Source: Hyphomicrobiales bacterium (GTDB taxonomy: Bacteria; Pseudomonadota; Alphaproteobacteria; Rhizobiales; Rhizobiaceae). From it: a stretch of 64,000 nucleotides of DNA. This document shows positions 8,342-17,228 of this stretch, piece after piece (the stretch's first letter is position 1; each line of letters starts with the position of its first letter). Made by a program: the position numbers and the translations under genes. The stretch is from NCBI GenBank assembly GCA_900468535.1, contig UBTY01000004.1:62001-126000 (forward strand). Reading direction: 5' to 3'. The notes beneath the pieces are model-generated. The model ran no database searches and was not told the DNA's origin. It saw only the letters and a program-made list of their open reading frames with translations.

Positions 8342-9552
8342 GACGAATGGTATTTGGCCGGCAGACAAGCTTCCTGGTCGCAGCTGCCGTTGTTGCCCAC
8401 ACGATCTGGACCAGTGCAGCCCCTGCGCTGACCTATCCCCTATATGCCAAGGAATGGCACCTGACGACTTTCGCGACGACGGCGATATTCGCGATCTATC
8501 CGGTCTTTGTCGTCCTCGTTCTCGTGCTTTTCGGTAACCTTTCCGACTATATCGGAAGACGCGAAACCATGTTGCTCGGCCTTCTCGCATCCGCGACTGG
8601 GGCATTCATCTTCGCTGTGGCACCCGATGTCGACTGGATATTTATCGGTCGAGCCTTCATGGGCATCGGGGTTGGCCTTTCGGCCGGCCCGTCGGCCGCC
8701 GCAGTCGTCGAGTTCAGTTCGCCACAGAAGGCATCTCAGGCTGCGAGCGCAACCGCCGCCGCCCAGGCGATAGGAATGATGGCGGCTGCCCTGATCGGTG
8801 GAGCGCTCATAGAATATGCTCCACTACCGACGCGGTTGAATTTCGCGGTACTGACGGGCGTCCTACTCCTGCTGATGGTCGCGACATGGCATCTGCCAAA
8901 CCACACCGCCTCGCGCCCGGCAGGCGCATGGAGACCCAAGGTTCCGTCAATTCCCAACGGCCTGTTCGCGACGTTCGTCACGGCGACGGCTGCGGTGACG
9001 TCGTCCTATGTTTTGGGATCTATGACCTTGTCGCTTGGCGCGCAGGTCGCAAAGGATGTTGTGTCGTCTTCGAATGCATTGGTGAATGGAGGGACGATCG
9101 CACTGTTTGCTCTCGCATCGGCGGTGGCAACGGCGCCGGCTCGTGGCCAGAGCCCGACACCGGTGCTTCTGGCAGGGGCGGTTATCGCCGCCATCTCTGC
9201 GACATTGTTGGCGACAGCGACGGTCATGCATTCGCTGGCGATCTACGCGATCGCGCAGGTGGGATCGGGCGCGGCCTACAGCCTATTGCTCCTAGGTGGT
9301 CTGTCGTTGATCAACACGCACGCACCCGTCACGCATCGGGCGGCAACGATTTCGGCCCTGTTTCTAGTGGCTTATCTGGCGCAGGCCGTGGTCGCACTTT
9401 CGCTCGGCAAAATCGCGACCACGATCGGACTGTCATTTACAGTCGACGTTGGCGTCGCCATCGTAACTGTGTTGGCAGCACTGACGGTTCTTCTCGATCT
9501 GGTTCGCAGGAAGGCCGGTAAGGTCCGTCCCGCAAAGGCGCGCGCCCACTGA
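8338..9552 (+). CDS. MFS transporter
   Basis: A 404-residue integral membrane protein with about 12 hydrophobic segments. The loop 2-3 signature GNLSDYIGRRETMLLG (about residues 62-77) is the classic MFS motif A, and a long cytoplasmic loop near residue 185-200 divides two six-helix halves. It overlaps the upstream MBL hydrolase by 4 nt. Drug or metabolite efflux by proton antiport is usual for this size, but the substrate cannot be read. The C-terminus is basic (RRKAGKVRPAKARAH). Confidence 0.85.
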   Translation: MRRMVFGRQTSFLVAAAVVAHTIWTSAAPALTYPLYAKEWHLTTFATTAIFAIYPVFVVLVLVLFGNLSDYIGRRETMLLGLLASATGAFIFAVAPDVDWIFIGRAFMGIGVGLSAGPSAAAVVEFSSPQKASQAASATAAAQAIGMMAAALIGGALIEYAPLPTRLNFAVLTGVLLLLMVATWHLPNHTASRPAGAWRPKVPSIPNGLFATFVTATAAVTSSYVLGSMTLSLGAQVAKDVVSSSNALVNGGTIALFALASAVATAPARGQSPTPVLLAGAVIAAISATLLATATVMHSLAIYAIAQVGSGAAYSLLLLGGLSLINTHAPVTHRAATISALFLVAYLAQAVVALSLGKIATTIGLSFTVDVGVAIVTVLAALTVLLDLVRRKAGKVRPAKARAH

Positions 9553-9587
9553 TCGGATGGGCAACCAAAGATGCCCGAGACCTGGGT

Positions 9588-9989
9588 TCAATTCGGGAAA
9601 TGCTCGACATGCGTTTCGGCCGTCCGGCCGAAATAGACGACGCGACGGCCCAGGAAAGAGACCAGATACCCCGCGCATCCGGCCTCTTTCACGCGCTCGC
9701 AGAAGGACTTGTAGCTGTAGTCCGGCCCATTTGCCTGCGCCCAACGAACCAAGCGCTCCACTTCTCGCGGCGTGAACGCTGCTTTGACGGCGCCGTAGGA
9801 TGCAGTCATCTCAAGCGTCACGCTGTCACCGTCGGGCAAGTAGTAGGTCTGGGTATTGCGACGATAGTCGACGATGTATCCTTCAAAGCCGGCTCCTAGA
9901 AGTTTCCCAACGATCTCGGGGAAGCTCAAGCTGCCGTCATGCGCGGCTTCCAGGCAGATCTGGGCAACAGAAATACGCTCCGCGTTCAT
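9588..9989 (-). CDS. DUF1398-family protein
   Basis: A 133-residue soluble protein that I recognise as DUF1398 (E. coli YbcV type). It has an N-terminal helical part (AQICLEAAHDGSLSFPEIVG), then GFEGYIVDYRRNTQTYYLPD and a C-terminal KEAGCAGYLVSFLGRRVVYF strand region. GGGAGAG precedes the ATG. It lies 44 bp downstream of the MarR regulator in the same direction, so both may be read from the MarR promoter. The molecular function of the family is not known. Confidence 0.8.
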   Translation of the reverse strand: MNAERISVAQICLEAAHDGSLSFPEIVGKLLGAGFEGYIVDYRRNTQTYYLPDGDSVTLEMTASYGAVKAAFTPREVERLVRWAQANGPDYSYKSFCERVKEAGCAGYLVSFLGRRVVYFGRTAETHVEHFPN

Positions 9990-10033
9990 GGCGGCTCTCC
10001 CTTATGCATCTGAGTGTTTAAATCACCGAGGGA

Positions 10034-10486
10034 TCAATCTGTCGGAATAGTCTTCAATCCGCGCCGTTCCACCAGCGCTTTCAGTATCTTGTCGAGTGCG
10101 GCGTGCTCCTTTTCGGTGAGCACGCCGAAGTATTCGGTTTCGTTGAGGTCGGCCAACGACGCCAAACGGGGAACTTTGTCTCGTCCTGCAGACGTGAGAA
10201 AAAGACTATGCGCGCGTCTGTCGGACTCGTGCTCGGCGCGCGCGATTAGGTCTTTCGTCATGAGCCGGTCTGCCAATTTGCTGATGGCGCCCTTCGTCAT
10301 CCCCATCTTCTCTGCAAGGGCGGAAGGTGCCAATGCCTCTTCATCATAGAGGGCGCGCATAAAAACCCATTCCGCCACTGTCACGTCTTCCGCCGCGATC
10401 TTTCGCGCAAATTCGTGGGACACGGCATTCGAAACCATTCTCATCCAATAGCCGGTGTGCCTAGTCAGGTCCGAAGGCGATGACAT
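10034..10486 (-). CDS. MarR-family transcriptional regulator
   Basis: A winged-helix dimeric regulator of about 150 residues. The fold shows in LAEKMGMTKGAISKLADRLM (recognition helix) followed by the wing LIARAEHESDRRAHSLFLTS, with helical dimerisation segments at both ends. I prefer the ATG at 10486, which has GGAG 9 nt upstream; the ATG at 10501 is directly against the operator. A perfect 13-bp inverted repeat just upstream points to autoregulation. The target set probably includes the downstream DUF1398 gene. Confidence 0.86.
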   Translation of the reverse strand: MSSPSDLTRHTGYWMRMVSNAVSHEFARKIAAEDVTVAEWVFMRALYDEEALAPSALAEKMGMTKGAISKLADRLMTKDLIARAEHESDRRAHSLFLTSAGRDKVPRLASLADLNETEYFGVLTEKEHAALDKILKALVERRGLKTIPTD

Positions 10487-10505
10487 CGCATATTGCTCCA
10501 TTTCG

Positions 10506-10543
10506 TTGACTAGGAAACTATATCAATATGGTTTCCTAGTCAA
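10506..10543. promoter_or_regulatory. Perfect inverted repeat, probable MarR operator
   Basis: TTGACTAGGAAAC (10506-10518) and its exact complement GTTTCCTAGTCAA (10531-10543) flank a 12-bp AT-rich spacer. The repeat is immediately upstream of the MarR gene start and covers the place where its promoter should be. Arms of 13 bp with no mismatch are long for a MarR site. Binding by the adjacent MarR protein is inferred from position. Confidence 0.8.
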
Positions 10544-10764
10544 TTATCCTTGGGAGTTGCGACCGGACCGCAAGCATCCGTATGCGCGGATGCTCTGACG
10601 GATCTTGATGCCGGGAGATCGGGGTCCCTGCCAGTGGCCTATACCTAGGTATGTTTGACGTACGCCGGAGGTTGGTACGAACTAGATTTCAGTAGGATTC
10701 CTCGCACAGGGCCTGTCGGCCATGATTACCGCATCGAAAAGCGATGTTTCGCAGGAGATCGGTT

Positions 10765-11361
10765 ATGCAATCTAATAGTGTCGGCCTTGGAACTCCCGTC
10801 TCGGGGTTCGGAATCGCTGCGGAAACGTCGACGGAAATTTCTCGTCTGCTGCTCGACGCTCTTGTCTGCATTGACGATGACGAGAGTTCAGCAATCGATC
10901 TCGTCAAAAGGGCTTCAACGCTACTCCGGCCGGCAGGTGAACGGGCGGTAACCTTGAGGGTGCCATCCAGTGGCGGCCTTGCGGCGTGGCAGATCGCGAA
11001 ACTCCGCGCATTTATCGACAGCCGGATCGCCGGCGGCATTTCGTTGAGCGAGCTTGCTGCGATCGCGCGGCTCAGCACGAGCTACTTTTCAGTGGCGTTC
11101 AAAGCGAGCTTCGGGCTCCCGCCGCATGCCTACGTCATGGAACGCCGGATCGAGCACGCCAAAGAGCAGATGCTGAACACTGACCTTCCGCTTTGCGAGA
11201 TCGCGCTGAATTGCGGCCTCGCGGACCAGGCCCACCTTTCCCGAATTTTCAAGCGCATGACTGGAAGCACGCCGAGCGCGTGGCGCCGCATCAAAGCTGC
11301 TTCAGGAGCAGAGCATCGCCGGCCAGCGGCGCGGGACCAGCTTTTGGCGGTCGCGATCTGA
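10765..11361 (+). CDS. AraC-family transcriptional regulator (short form)
   Basis: A 198-residue protein whose C-terminal half is an AraC double HTH: ISLSELAAIARLSTSYFSVA with FKASFGLPPHAYVMERRIEH as the first unit, and LPLCEIALNCGLADQAHLSR with FKRMTGSTPSAWRR as the second. The N-terminal about 85 residues match no ligand-binding cupin that I recognise and are too short for one. AGGAG at 10753-10757 supports the ATG at 10765. It stands alone between MarR and LysR units, and its targets are not evident. Short AraC proteins of this type are common in rhizobia. Confidence 0.85.
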   Translation: MQSNSVGLGTPVSGFGIAAETSTEISRLLLDALVCIDDDESSAIDLVKRASTLLRPAGERAVTLRVPSSGGLAAWQIAKLRAFIDSRIAGGISLSELAAIARLSTSYFSVAFKASFGLPPHAYVMERRIEHAKEQMLNTDLPLCEIALNCGLADQAHLSRIFKRMTGSTPSAWRRIKAASGAEHRRPAARDQLLAVAI

Positions 11362-11406
11362 CGTAGCGATATCACCGATCCTGTTGCCTGGCACTACGAT
11401 GCAAAC

Positions 11407-12309
11407 TCACTCCGGCTCCGGCGAGAGATCCGTGACGGTCGCCAACCGTAATCTCAGAGCAGAGATGAAGGTGCGGACTTTGGGAAGGACAAGCCTCGTC
11501 GTCGGATAGACAGCCCAGATGCCGATTGCTTCGGGTTCGGCCCCTTGCAAGCGGAGTGGAACAAGGCGGCCTTCCCTGATGTCGTCAGAAACGTTCCAGA
11601 GCGACAGCAGTGCGATACCACCGCCCGCGATACTTGCTGCGTGGCATCCTTCGATGCTGCTGCTGGTGAAACGGAAGTTGAGACGTATGTGTCTCTCGGC
11701 TCCGCCCTCCTGGAACGTCCAATGCGTGGCACCCCGGAGCGGCAGGCAGTCGTGGGCTGTCAGATCGTCGATCGAAGTTGGGCTGCCTCGCTGTGCAAGG
11801 TAATCCGGGCTTGCGACAAGCACGCGCGGATTGTCCGCGATCTTCTGTGCGATCAGGCTACTGTCGCGAAGCCGCGCAATCCGGATCGCGAGATCGGTAC
11901 CGGTCGCGATCAGATCGGGGAGGCTGTCCGTCAGATCCAGTGATATTCGAAGCTCCGGGTTTTCTTTCAGTAGGTGGGGGATGAAGGGAGCCACGAATTT
12001 CAGGCCGAAGGACACCGGTACGGAAACCCTCAGCAATCCCGCGGCGCCTCGGTCGGAGGATCGCAGACGCGCCTTTGCCTCCGCCTCGTTCTCCACCAAG
12101 GCCAAGGCAAACGGCAGGAATGTTTCCCCCTCAGGGGTCGGTGAAATCGAGCGCGTCGTACGATGCAGAAGTCTGACGCCTAGAGCCTCCTCGAGCGCAG
12201 CAAGTCGTCGGCTCGCGGCCATTGGGCCAATACCCAACCGCCTACCTGCTTCGGCAAGGCTCCCCGCATTGACCGCCGTCGTGAAGACCAGAACGTCATC
12301 CGTGTTCAT
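11407..12309 (-). CDS. LysR-family transcriptional regulator
   Basis: A 300-residue LysR protein: HTH in residues 1-60 (VLVFTTAVNAGSLAEAGRRL, then MAASRRLAALEEALGVRLLH with RTTRSISPT), effector domain from about residue 90 (LLRVSVPVSFGLKFVAPFIP). The ATG at 12309 is used; the frame runs on to 12363 only through non-conserved residues. It is divergent from an MFS transporter that is followed by an FAD monooxygenase, the probable regulon. The 103-bp gap between them contains an imperfect AT-rich dyad around TATCGAATTCCGTTATA (about 12311-12328) that could be its site. Confidence 0.87.
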   Translation of the reverse strand: MNTDDVLVFTTAVNAGSLAEAGRRLGIGPMAASRRLAALEEALGVRLLHRTTRSISPTPEGETFLPFALALVENEAEAKARLRSSDRGAAGLLRVSVPVSFGLKFVAPFIPHLLKENPELRISLDLTDSLPDLIATGTDLAIRIARLRDSSLIAQKIADNPRVLVASPDYLAQRGSPTSIDDLTAHDCLPLRGATHWTFQEGGAERHIRLNFRFTSSSIEGCHAASIAGGGIALLSLWNVSDDIREGRLVPLRLQGAEPEAIGIWAVYPTTRLVLPKVRTFISALRLRLATVTDLSPEPE

Positions 12310-12412
12310 TATATCGAATTCCGTTATAGAGGCAGAACATCCAAGACCACTAAATCCATTCAAGCTAAAAAGCTAGATATCTCGCAGACCTCATCCAACG
12401 AAGGTGAAAGCC

Positions 12413-13618
12413 ATGGATATCAACGCCAAACATGTTCACAAGCCCAAGGCAGCGCTGGGCAAGCCCGCACTTTTCGCGATGGCTGCGGCAAGCGGCATTG
12501 CCGTCGCCAATATCTACTATAACCAGCCAATGCTCGGTATTATCGAGGCTGATTTCGCGCATAACCCGGTCACCGGCTTCATCCCAACGGCAACGCAATT
12601 AGGCTACGCTCTTGGGCTTCTCTTTCTTCTCCCGCTGGGCGACATCGTCCATCGTCGCAAGCTGATCATCGGACAATTCATCATTCTGGCCGCAGCACTC
12701 GTGCTGGCCGCACTGTCGCCCACTGCCTGGACACTGGCGATTGCATCTCTGGCCGTCGGCGCTGCTTCCACGGTCGCTCAGCAGATCGTGCCATTTGCTG
12801 CGTCTCTTGCCGCACCCGAAAAGCGCGGTTCGACAATCGGCACTGTCATGGCGGGCGTTCTTTCCGGGATCCTCTTTAGCCGAACGCTTTCGGGCTTCGT
12901 CGGGCAGCATTTTGGTTGGCGAGAAATGTTCTGGCTCGGCGTTCCAATGGCACTCGGTGCGTCCGGCCTGATGTTCCTGACGCTGCCCGATCATGCGCCG
13001 ACGTCACGGATGGCCTATCGCAACGCCCTGCGTTCTCTCGCCCACCTCTGGAAGCGCGAGCGTGCCCTGCGAACCGCAGCCTTGATGCAGGCGGCCCTCT
13101 TCGGTTCCTTCACCGCATTCTGGACAGTTCTGGCGCTCTACCTCGCAACGCCGAAGTTCAACCTTGGCGCAGATATTGCCGGCCTGTTTGGTGTCGTCGG
13201 AGCCGTCGGCGTGTTTGCCGCCCCGTTGGCAGGCAAGGTCGCGGATCGCAAAGGCCCGCATTTCGTCGTGTGGCTCGGAACCATTTTGACGATCGCAGCC
13301 TGGCTGATGTTCGGCTTCTGGAGTTCGCTGATCGCTCTCATCATCGGGGTTATCGTTCTCGATTTCGGCATTCAGAGTGCCTTGGTCTCGAACCAGCATA
13401 TCGTGTACGCCCTCGATCCGGAGGCCCGCAGTCGCCTCAACACCATCTTCATGACAGCCATGTTCCTCGGCGGCGCCGCGGGCGCTGCGCTCGCCTCTAC
13501 CGTCTGGAGCTACCAGGGCTGGGTCGGCGTCAGTGTTCTCGGTGGTGCCCTCGGTCTCGTGGCATTGGCGATCCGCGTGATCGAGCATACTCGTCCGAAT
13601 GCCCAGGCCGCGCACTAA
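12413..13618 (+). CDS. MFS transporter
   Basis: A 401-residue membrane protein with about 12 hydrophobic segments. ANIYYNQPMLGII near residue 35 is typical of the YgaY/sugar-efflux-like MFS branch; LPLGDIVHRRKLI is motif A. Start chosen at the ATG at 12413 behind AAGGTGAAAGCC. It is divergent from a LysR regulator and 10 bp ahead of an FAD monooxygenase gene, so transporter and enzyme form an operon. Export or uptake of the monooxygenase substrate is a reasonable inference; direction is unknown. Confidence 0.85.
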   Translation: MDINAKHVHKPKAALGKPALFAMAAASGIAVANIYYNQPMLGIIEADFAHNPVTGFIPTATQLGYALGLLFLLPLGDIVHRRKLIIGQFIILAAALVLAALSPTAWTLAIASLAVGAASTVAQQIVPFAASLAAPEKRGSTIGTVMAGVLSGILFSRTLSGFVGQHFGWREMFWLGVPMALGASGLMFLTLPDHAPTSRMAYRNALRSLAHLWKRERALRTAALMQAALFGSFTAFWTVLALYLATPKFNLGADIAGLFGVVGAVGVFAAPLAGKVADRKGPHFVVWLGTILTIAAWLMFGFWSSLIALIIGVIVLDFGIQSALVSNQHIVYALDPEARSRLNTIFMTAMFLGGAAGAALASTVWSYQGWVGVSVLGGALGLVALAIRVIEHTRPNAQAAH

Positions 13619-13628
13619 GGAGATCGAG

Positions 13629-14741
13629 ATGAAGCCTCTTCGCGTTCGTATCGTCGGCGGTTCGCTCGCGGGCCTCTTTGCTGGAATCCTCCTCGCCCGC
13701 GATGGGCATGATGTGAAGGTCTACGAACGCTCCTCTTCCGGCTTTGCCGGGCGGGGAGCAGGCCTCGTGCCGCAACAGGAGGTATTTCATATCCTTCGGG
13801 AAATCGGCGTTGAGCATCTGGCGACGTTCGGCGTCGTCTCGCAGGATCGCATCTGGTTCGAGAGATCCGGCGCGATTGCCCGGCGGGCACACATGCCTCA
13901 AACACAGATATCGTGGGACCTGCTCTATTCGACCGTAGCCGCTCGGCTCGATCCCGGTGTTTATGTTCTTGGCAAACCGGTTGTCGGAGTGCGCGAGGAG
14001 GCGGGTTATTCGCTGCTCGAGTTCGACGATGGGAGCACTGAGAGTGCGGATCTCGTAATCGGGGCGGACGGCCTAGGCTCGACCGTCCGCGCCGCGATCA
14101 ATCGGGACACCACGAACAACTATTCCGGCTATGTTGCATGGCGCGGGATCGTTGCCGAAGACCAGCTCCCGGAAGCTGCTTCGGTTCTTGTCGGAGATTT
14201 CGCGTTCTATGTTGCGCCGGGCAATCACATGCTTGGATATCTCGTTCCCGGTCCCGACGGCGAAATCAGCGAAGGGCAGCGCCGGTATAACTGGGTCTGG
14301 TACCGCTTCGTCGATCAGGACCATCTTCCGGTGCTCTTCACGGGAGCATCAGGCAAGACCTTCGAGTTTTCGCTGCCGAGGGGCGAGCTCCCGGAGGAAA
14401 GCCGGAAGCTCCTGCGCGTTGACGCCAATCGTCTGCTGCCACCCCCTTTCTCCTGGGCCATCGAGGCCGAGCCGACCCCGTCGATCCAGGCGATCTTCGA
14501 CTATGAGGCGGGGCGTATGATCGGCAGCGCCATCGCGCTTGTCGGTGATGCGGCCTTCGTCGCGCGTCCGCACACGGCCATGGGTGTCTCCAAGGCCGCG
14601 GGGGACGTGATGTCGCTACGCGACCATCTGAGGCGGGCGGAAAATCTGCAATCCGCGCTGAGGGCGTATGAAAGCGAGCGGATCGACGTCGGCAGGAGGA
14701 TCGTGGAGCTCGGCCGTCAGCTCGCCGCCACGGCGCTCTGA
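13629..14741 (+). CDS. FAD-dependent monooxygenase (2,6-dihydroxypyridine hydroxylase-like)
   Basis: A 370-residue single-component flavin hydroxylase. The FAD motif is RVRIVGGSLAGLFAGILLAR at residues 4-23; the DG-type motif is DLVIGADGLGSTVRAAI near residue 145; the second FAD motif is IALVGDAAFVARPHTAMGVS near residue 300. The YSGYVAWRG and YNWVWYR segments resemble those of 2,6-dihydroxypyridine 3-monooxygenases of nicotine breakdown and related enzymes. AAGGAG precedes the ATG. Encoded with an MFS transporter under a divergent LysR. A hydroxylated N-heterocycle or phenol is the likely substrate class, by inference. Confidence 0.8.
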   Translation: MKPLRVRIVGGSLAGLFAGILLARDGHDVKVYERSSSGFAGRGAGLVPQQEVFHILREIGVEHLATFGVVSQDRIWFERSGAIARRAHMPQTQISWDLLYSTVAARLDPGVYVLGKPVVGVREEAGYSLLEFDDGSTESADLVIGADGLGSTVRAAINRDTTNNYSGYVAWRGIVAEDQLPEAASVLVGDFAFYVAPGNHMLGYLVPGPDGEISEGQRRYNWVWYRFVDQDHLPVLFTGASGKTFEFSLPRGELPEESRKLLRVDANRLLPPPFSWAIEAEPTPSIQAIFDYEAGRMIGSAIALVGDAAFVARPHTAMGVSKAAGDVMSLRDHLRRAENLQSALRAYESERIDVGRRIVELGRQLAATAL

Positions 14742-14978
14742 TTGCTGGACAGCACACTGTGGTTTGACCGATTGGAATGGCTGAGTCGCGAAAGATCTGC
14801 CGCCATTCGTACCGGCGACCCGAACGTACACCTTGGTACAGTTGGCCGCCCGCTGCCTGCACGATAGCATTTCGAAATCGCGGCGGAATTTGCAGGAGCT
14901 CGCGACATCGCCTTTGCAATTCCTCGCGCGCTCCTAACTAACCCGATGATCCTCACTCAAGACTTTGATGAAGGGAAA

Positions 14979-17228
14979 ATGCCCGTGTCAGATGATCTAA
15001 CGCTTCAAGTCGCAAATATGCGGCCGCAGGATGCGGGCGCGAGCATCGCGCGTATGTCTGCAGCTTCGATGAGCAAGATCGGCATTGGCGAGGGCGACCT
15101 CGTCGAGTTGATCGGCCGCCGGCATACGGCAGCAATCGCCATGCGCCCCTATGAAGAGGACCACGGGCTCAACATCATTCGACTGGATGGCCTCCAGCGC
15201 GTCAACGCCGGCGCGTCAAGCGGCGACCAGGTGGAGGTCCGCAAGGCCGAAGCCCGCCCCGCGGCGAGGGTCGTACTGGCACCGGCGCAGAAAAACCTTG
15301 TGCTTCAGGGGTCGGGTGAAGCGTTGCAGCGCACCTTCCTTCACCGTCCCATGGTCGCTGGCGATGTTGTCTCGACATCTGTCCAGCAACGGGTGAGGGA
15401 TCCCCGTCTGCTCAATCTTCCGGCCTACGGCCTGCAGGAAATCAGGTTGGTCGTCGTCTCCACACAGCCACGCGGGATCGTCCAGATGACCGCGGAAACT
15501 GTCGTGGAGCTGCGCCCGCAATTCGAAGAGCCGAAGGAGGCACGGCGCGCTGATGTAACCTATGACGATATCGGCGGCCTCGGCTCATCCGTCGAGCAAG
15601 TCCGTGAGATGGTCGAACTGCCGCTGCGTCACCCGGAACTGTTCCAGCGCCTCGGCATCGATCCGCCGAAGGGCGTTCTCCTTTATGGACCTCCAGGGAC
15701 GGGCAAGACGCTGCTCGCGCGCGCTGTGGCAAACGAGACTGAAGCGAATTTCTATCATATCGCCGGCCCTGAAATCATGGGTAGCCGCTACGGCGAATCC
15801 GAAGAGCGGCTGCGGCAGGTCTTCCAGGAAGCCTCACAAAATGCTCCGTCGATCATCTTCATCGACGAGATCGACTCGATCGCGCCAAAGCGCGAGCAGG
15901 TAACCGGGGAGGTGGAACGGCGCATCGTTGCCCAGCTTCTCACACTCATGGACGGCCTGGAGCCGCGCCAGAATATCGTCGTCATCGGCGCCACCAACCG
16001 ACGGGATGCGATCGACGAGGCGCTCCGCCGCCCCGGCCGCTTCGACCGCGAGATCGTCATCGGCGTTCCCGATCAGAACGGCCGACGCGAAGTCCTGGCA
16101 ATCCATACACGCGGCATGCCTCTTGCCGAGGACACTGACCTCGATGAGATCGCGCGGACGACCTTCGGGTTCGTCGGAGCGGATCTTGGAGCGCTTGTTC
16201 GCGAAGCGGCGATGGACGCCCTTAGACGCATCCTGCCCGACATCAATTTGAAGGAAGGTATTCCGACCGAGGTTCTGGAAAAATTGACTGTCACGCAGGA
16301 TGACTTCACCTCGGCGCTAAAGCGTATCCAGCCTTCGGCGCTGCGCGAAATCATGATCCAGGCGCCCAACGTCCGCTGGGATGATGTTGGTGGCTTGGAT
16401 GAGGCGCAGATGAAGCTGCGGGAAGGTGTGGAGCTACCGCTGCGGTCGCCCCAGTCGTTCAAGCGGATGGGAATCCGGCCAGCGAAAGGCTTCCTGCTCT
16501 TTGGCCCTCCTGGGACCGGCAAGACGCTCCTTGCCAAAGCCGTTGCCCGAGAGGCAGAGGCGAATTTCGTCGCGACGAAGTCGTCCGACCTGCTGTCCAA
16601 ATGGTACGGCGAGTCCGAACAGCAGGTTTCCAGGCTTTTCGAGCGGGCCCGCCAGGTTGCCCCGACCGTGATTTTCATCGACGAGATCGACTCTCTTGCG
16701 CCCGCGCGCGGCGGCGGGCTCGGCGAGCCGGCAGTGACGGAGCGGGTGGTGAACACGCTGCTCGCTGAAATGGACGGCTTGGAGGACATGCAGGGCGTCG
16801 TGGTGATGGCTGCGACCAATCGGCCGAACCTCCTTGATCCTGCACTGCTTCGTCCAGGCCGGTTCGACGAGCTGGTCTATGTGCCGGTGCCTGATGTGAA
16901 GGCGCGGCGGAAAATCCTCGGTATCCATACCAAGAAGATGCCGCTTGCCGGCGATGTCGACCTCGATGAACTGGCAGAGAACACAGAGCGGTTCACGGGC
17001 GCAGACCTGGAGGATCTGACCCGGCGCGCTGGGTTGATCGCGCTGCGGCAATCGCTCGATGCCACGATCGTCACCAAGGCCCACTTCGCCAAGGCACTGG
17101 AGGAGGTGCGGCCGTCTGTTACACCGGAGGTCGAGCGCGAATACGAGGAAATGCTTCGAACGCTTCGGCAGGAAAACCCGCAGAAGATGCAGATCGGTTT
17201 CACGCCACTGCGTCAGACGAAGGAGTGA
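14979..17228 (+). CDS. CDC48/VCP-family double AAA ATPase
   Basis: A 749-residue homologue of archaeal and eukaryotic CDC48/p97, an unfoldase that forms hexamers. An N-terminal double-psi-barrel-like domain (residues about 1-190; LTLQVANMRPQDAG, GDLVELIGRRHTAAI) is followed by AAA domain D1 (Walker A GPPGTGKT near 230, Walker B IIFIDEIDSIAPKRE near 295) and D2 (a second GPPGTGKT near 510, VIFIDEIDSLAPARG near 570). Both domains keep GATNRRD/AATNRPN sensor 1 and RRPGRFDRE/LRPGRFDEL arginine-finger regions, so both should hydrolyse ATP. ATG 14979 is preferred; ATG 14946 is an alternative. It appears monocistronic. Its bacterial substrates are unknown. Confidence 0.92.
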   Translation: MPVSDDLTLQVANMRPQDAGASIARMSAASMSKIGIGEGDLVELIGRRHTAAIAMRPYEEDHGLNIIRLDGLQRVNAGASSGDQVEVRKAEARPAARVVLAPAQKNLVLQGSGEALQRTFLHRPMVAGDVVSTSVQQRVRDPRLLNLPAYGLQEIRLVVVSTQPRGIVQMTAETVVELRPQFEEPKEARRADVTYDDIGGLGSSVEQVREMVELPLRHPELFQRLGIDPPKGVLLYGPPGTGKTLLARAVANETEANFYHIAGPEIMGSRYGESEERLRQVFQEASQNAPSIIFIDEIDSIAPKREQVTGEVERRIVAQLLTLMDGLEPRQNIVVIGATNRRDAIDEALRRPGRFDREIVIGVPDQNGRREVLAIHTRGMPLAEDTDLDEIARTTFGFVGADLGALVREAAMDALRRILPDINLKEGIPTEVLEKLTVTQDDFTSALKRIQPSALREIMIQAPNVRWDDVGGLDEAQMKLREGVELPLRSPQSFKRMGIRPAKGFLLFGPPGTGKTLLAKAVAREAEANFVATKSSDLLSKWYGESEQQVSRLFERARQVAPTVIFIDEIDSLAPARGGGLGEPAVTERVVNTLLAEMDGLEDMQGVVVMAATNRPNLLDPALLRPGRFDELVYVPVPDVKARRKILGIHTKKMPLAGDVDLDELAENTERFTGADLEDLTRRAGLIALRQSLDATIVTKAHFAKALEEVRPSVTPEVEREYEEMLRTLRQENPQKMQIGFTPLRQTKE

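Noticed and set aside
16073..16819. 248-codon open frame on the minus strand inside the CDC48 gene
   Set aside because: Shadow of the AAA ATPase reading frame, with low-complexity Ser/Arg composition and no motif.
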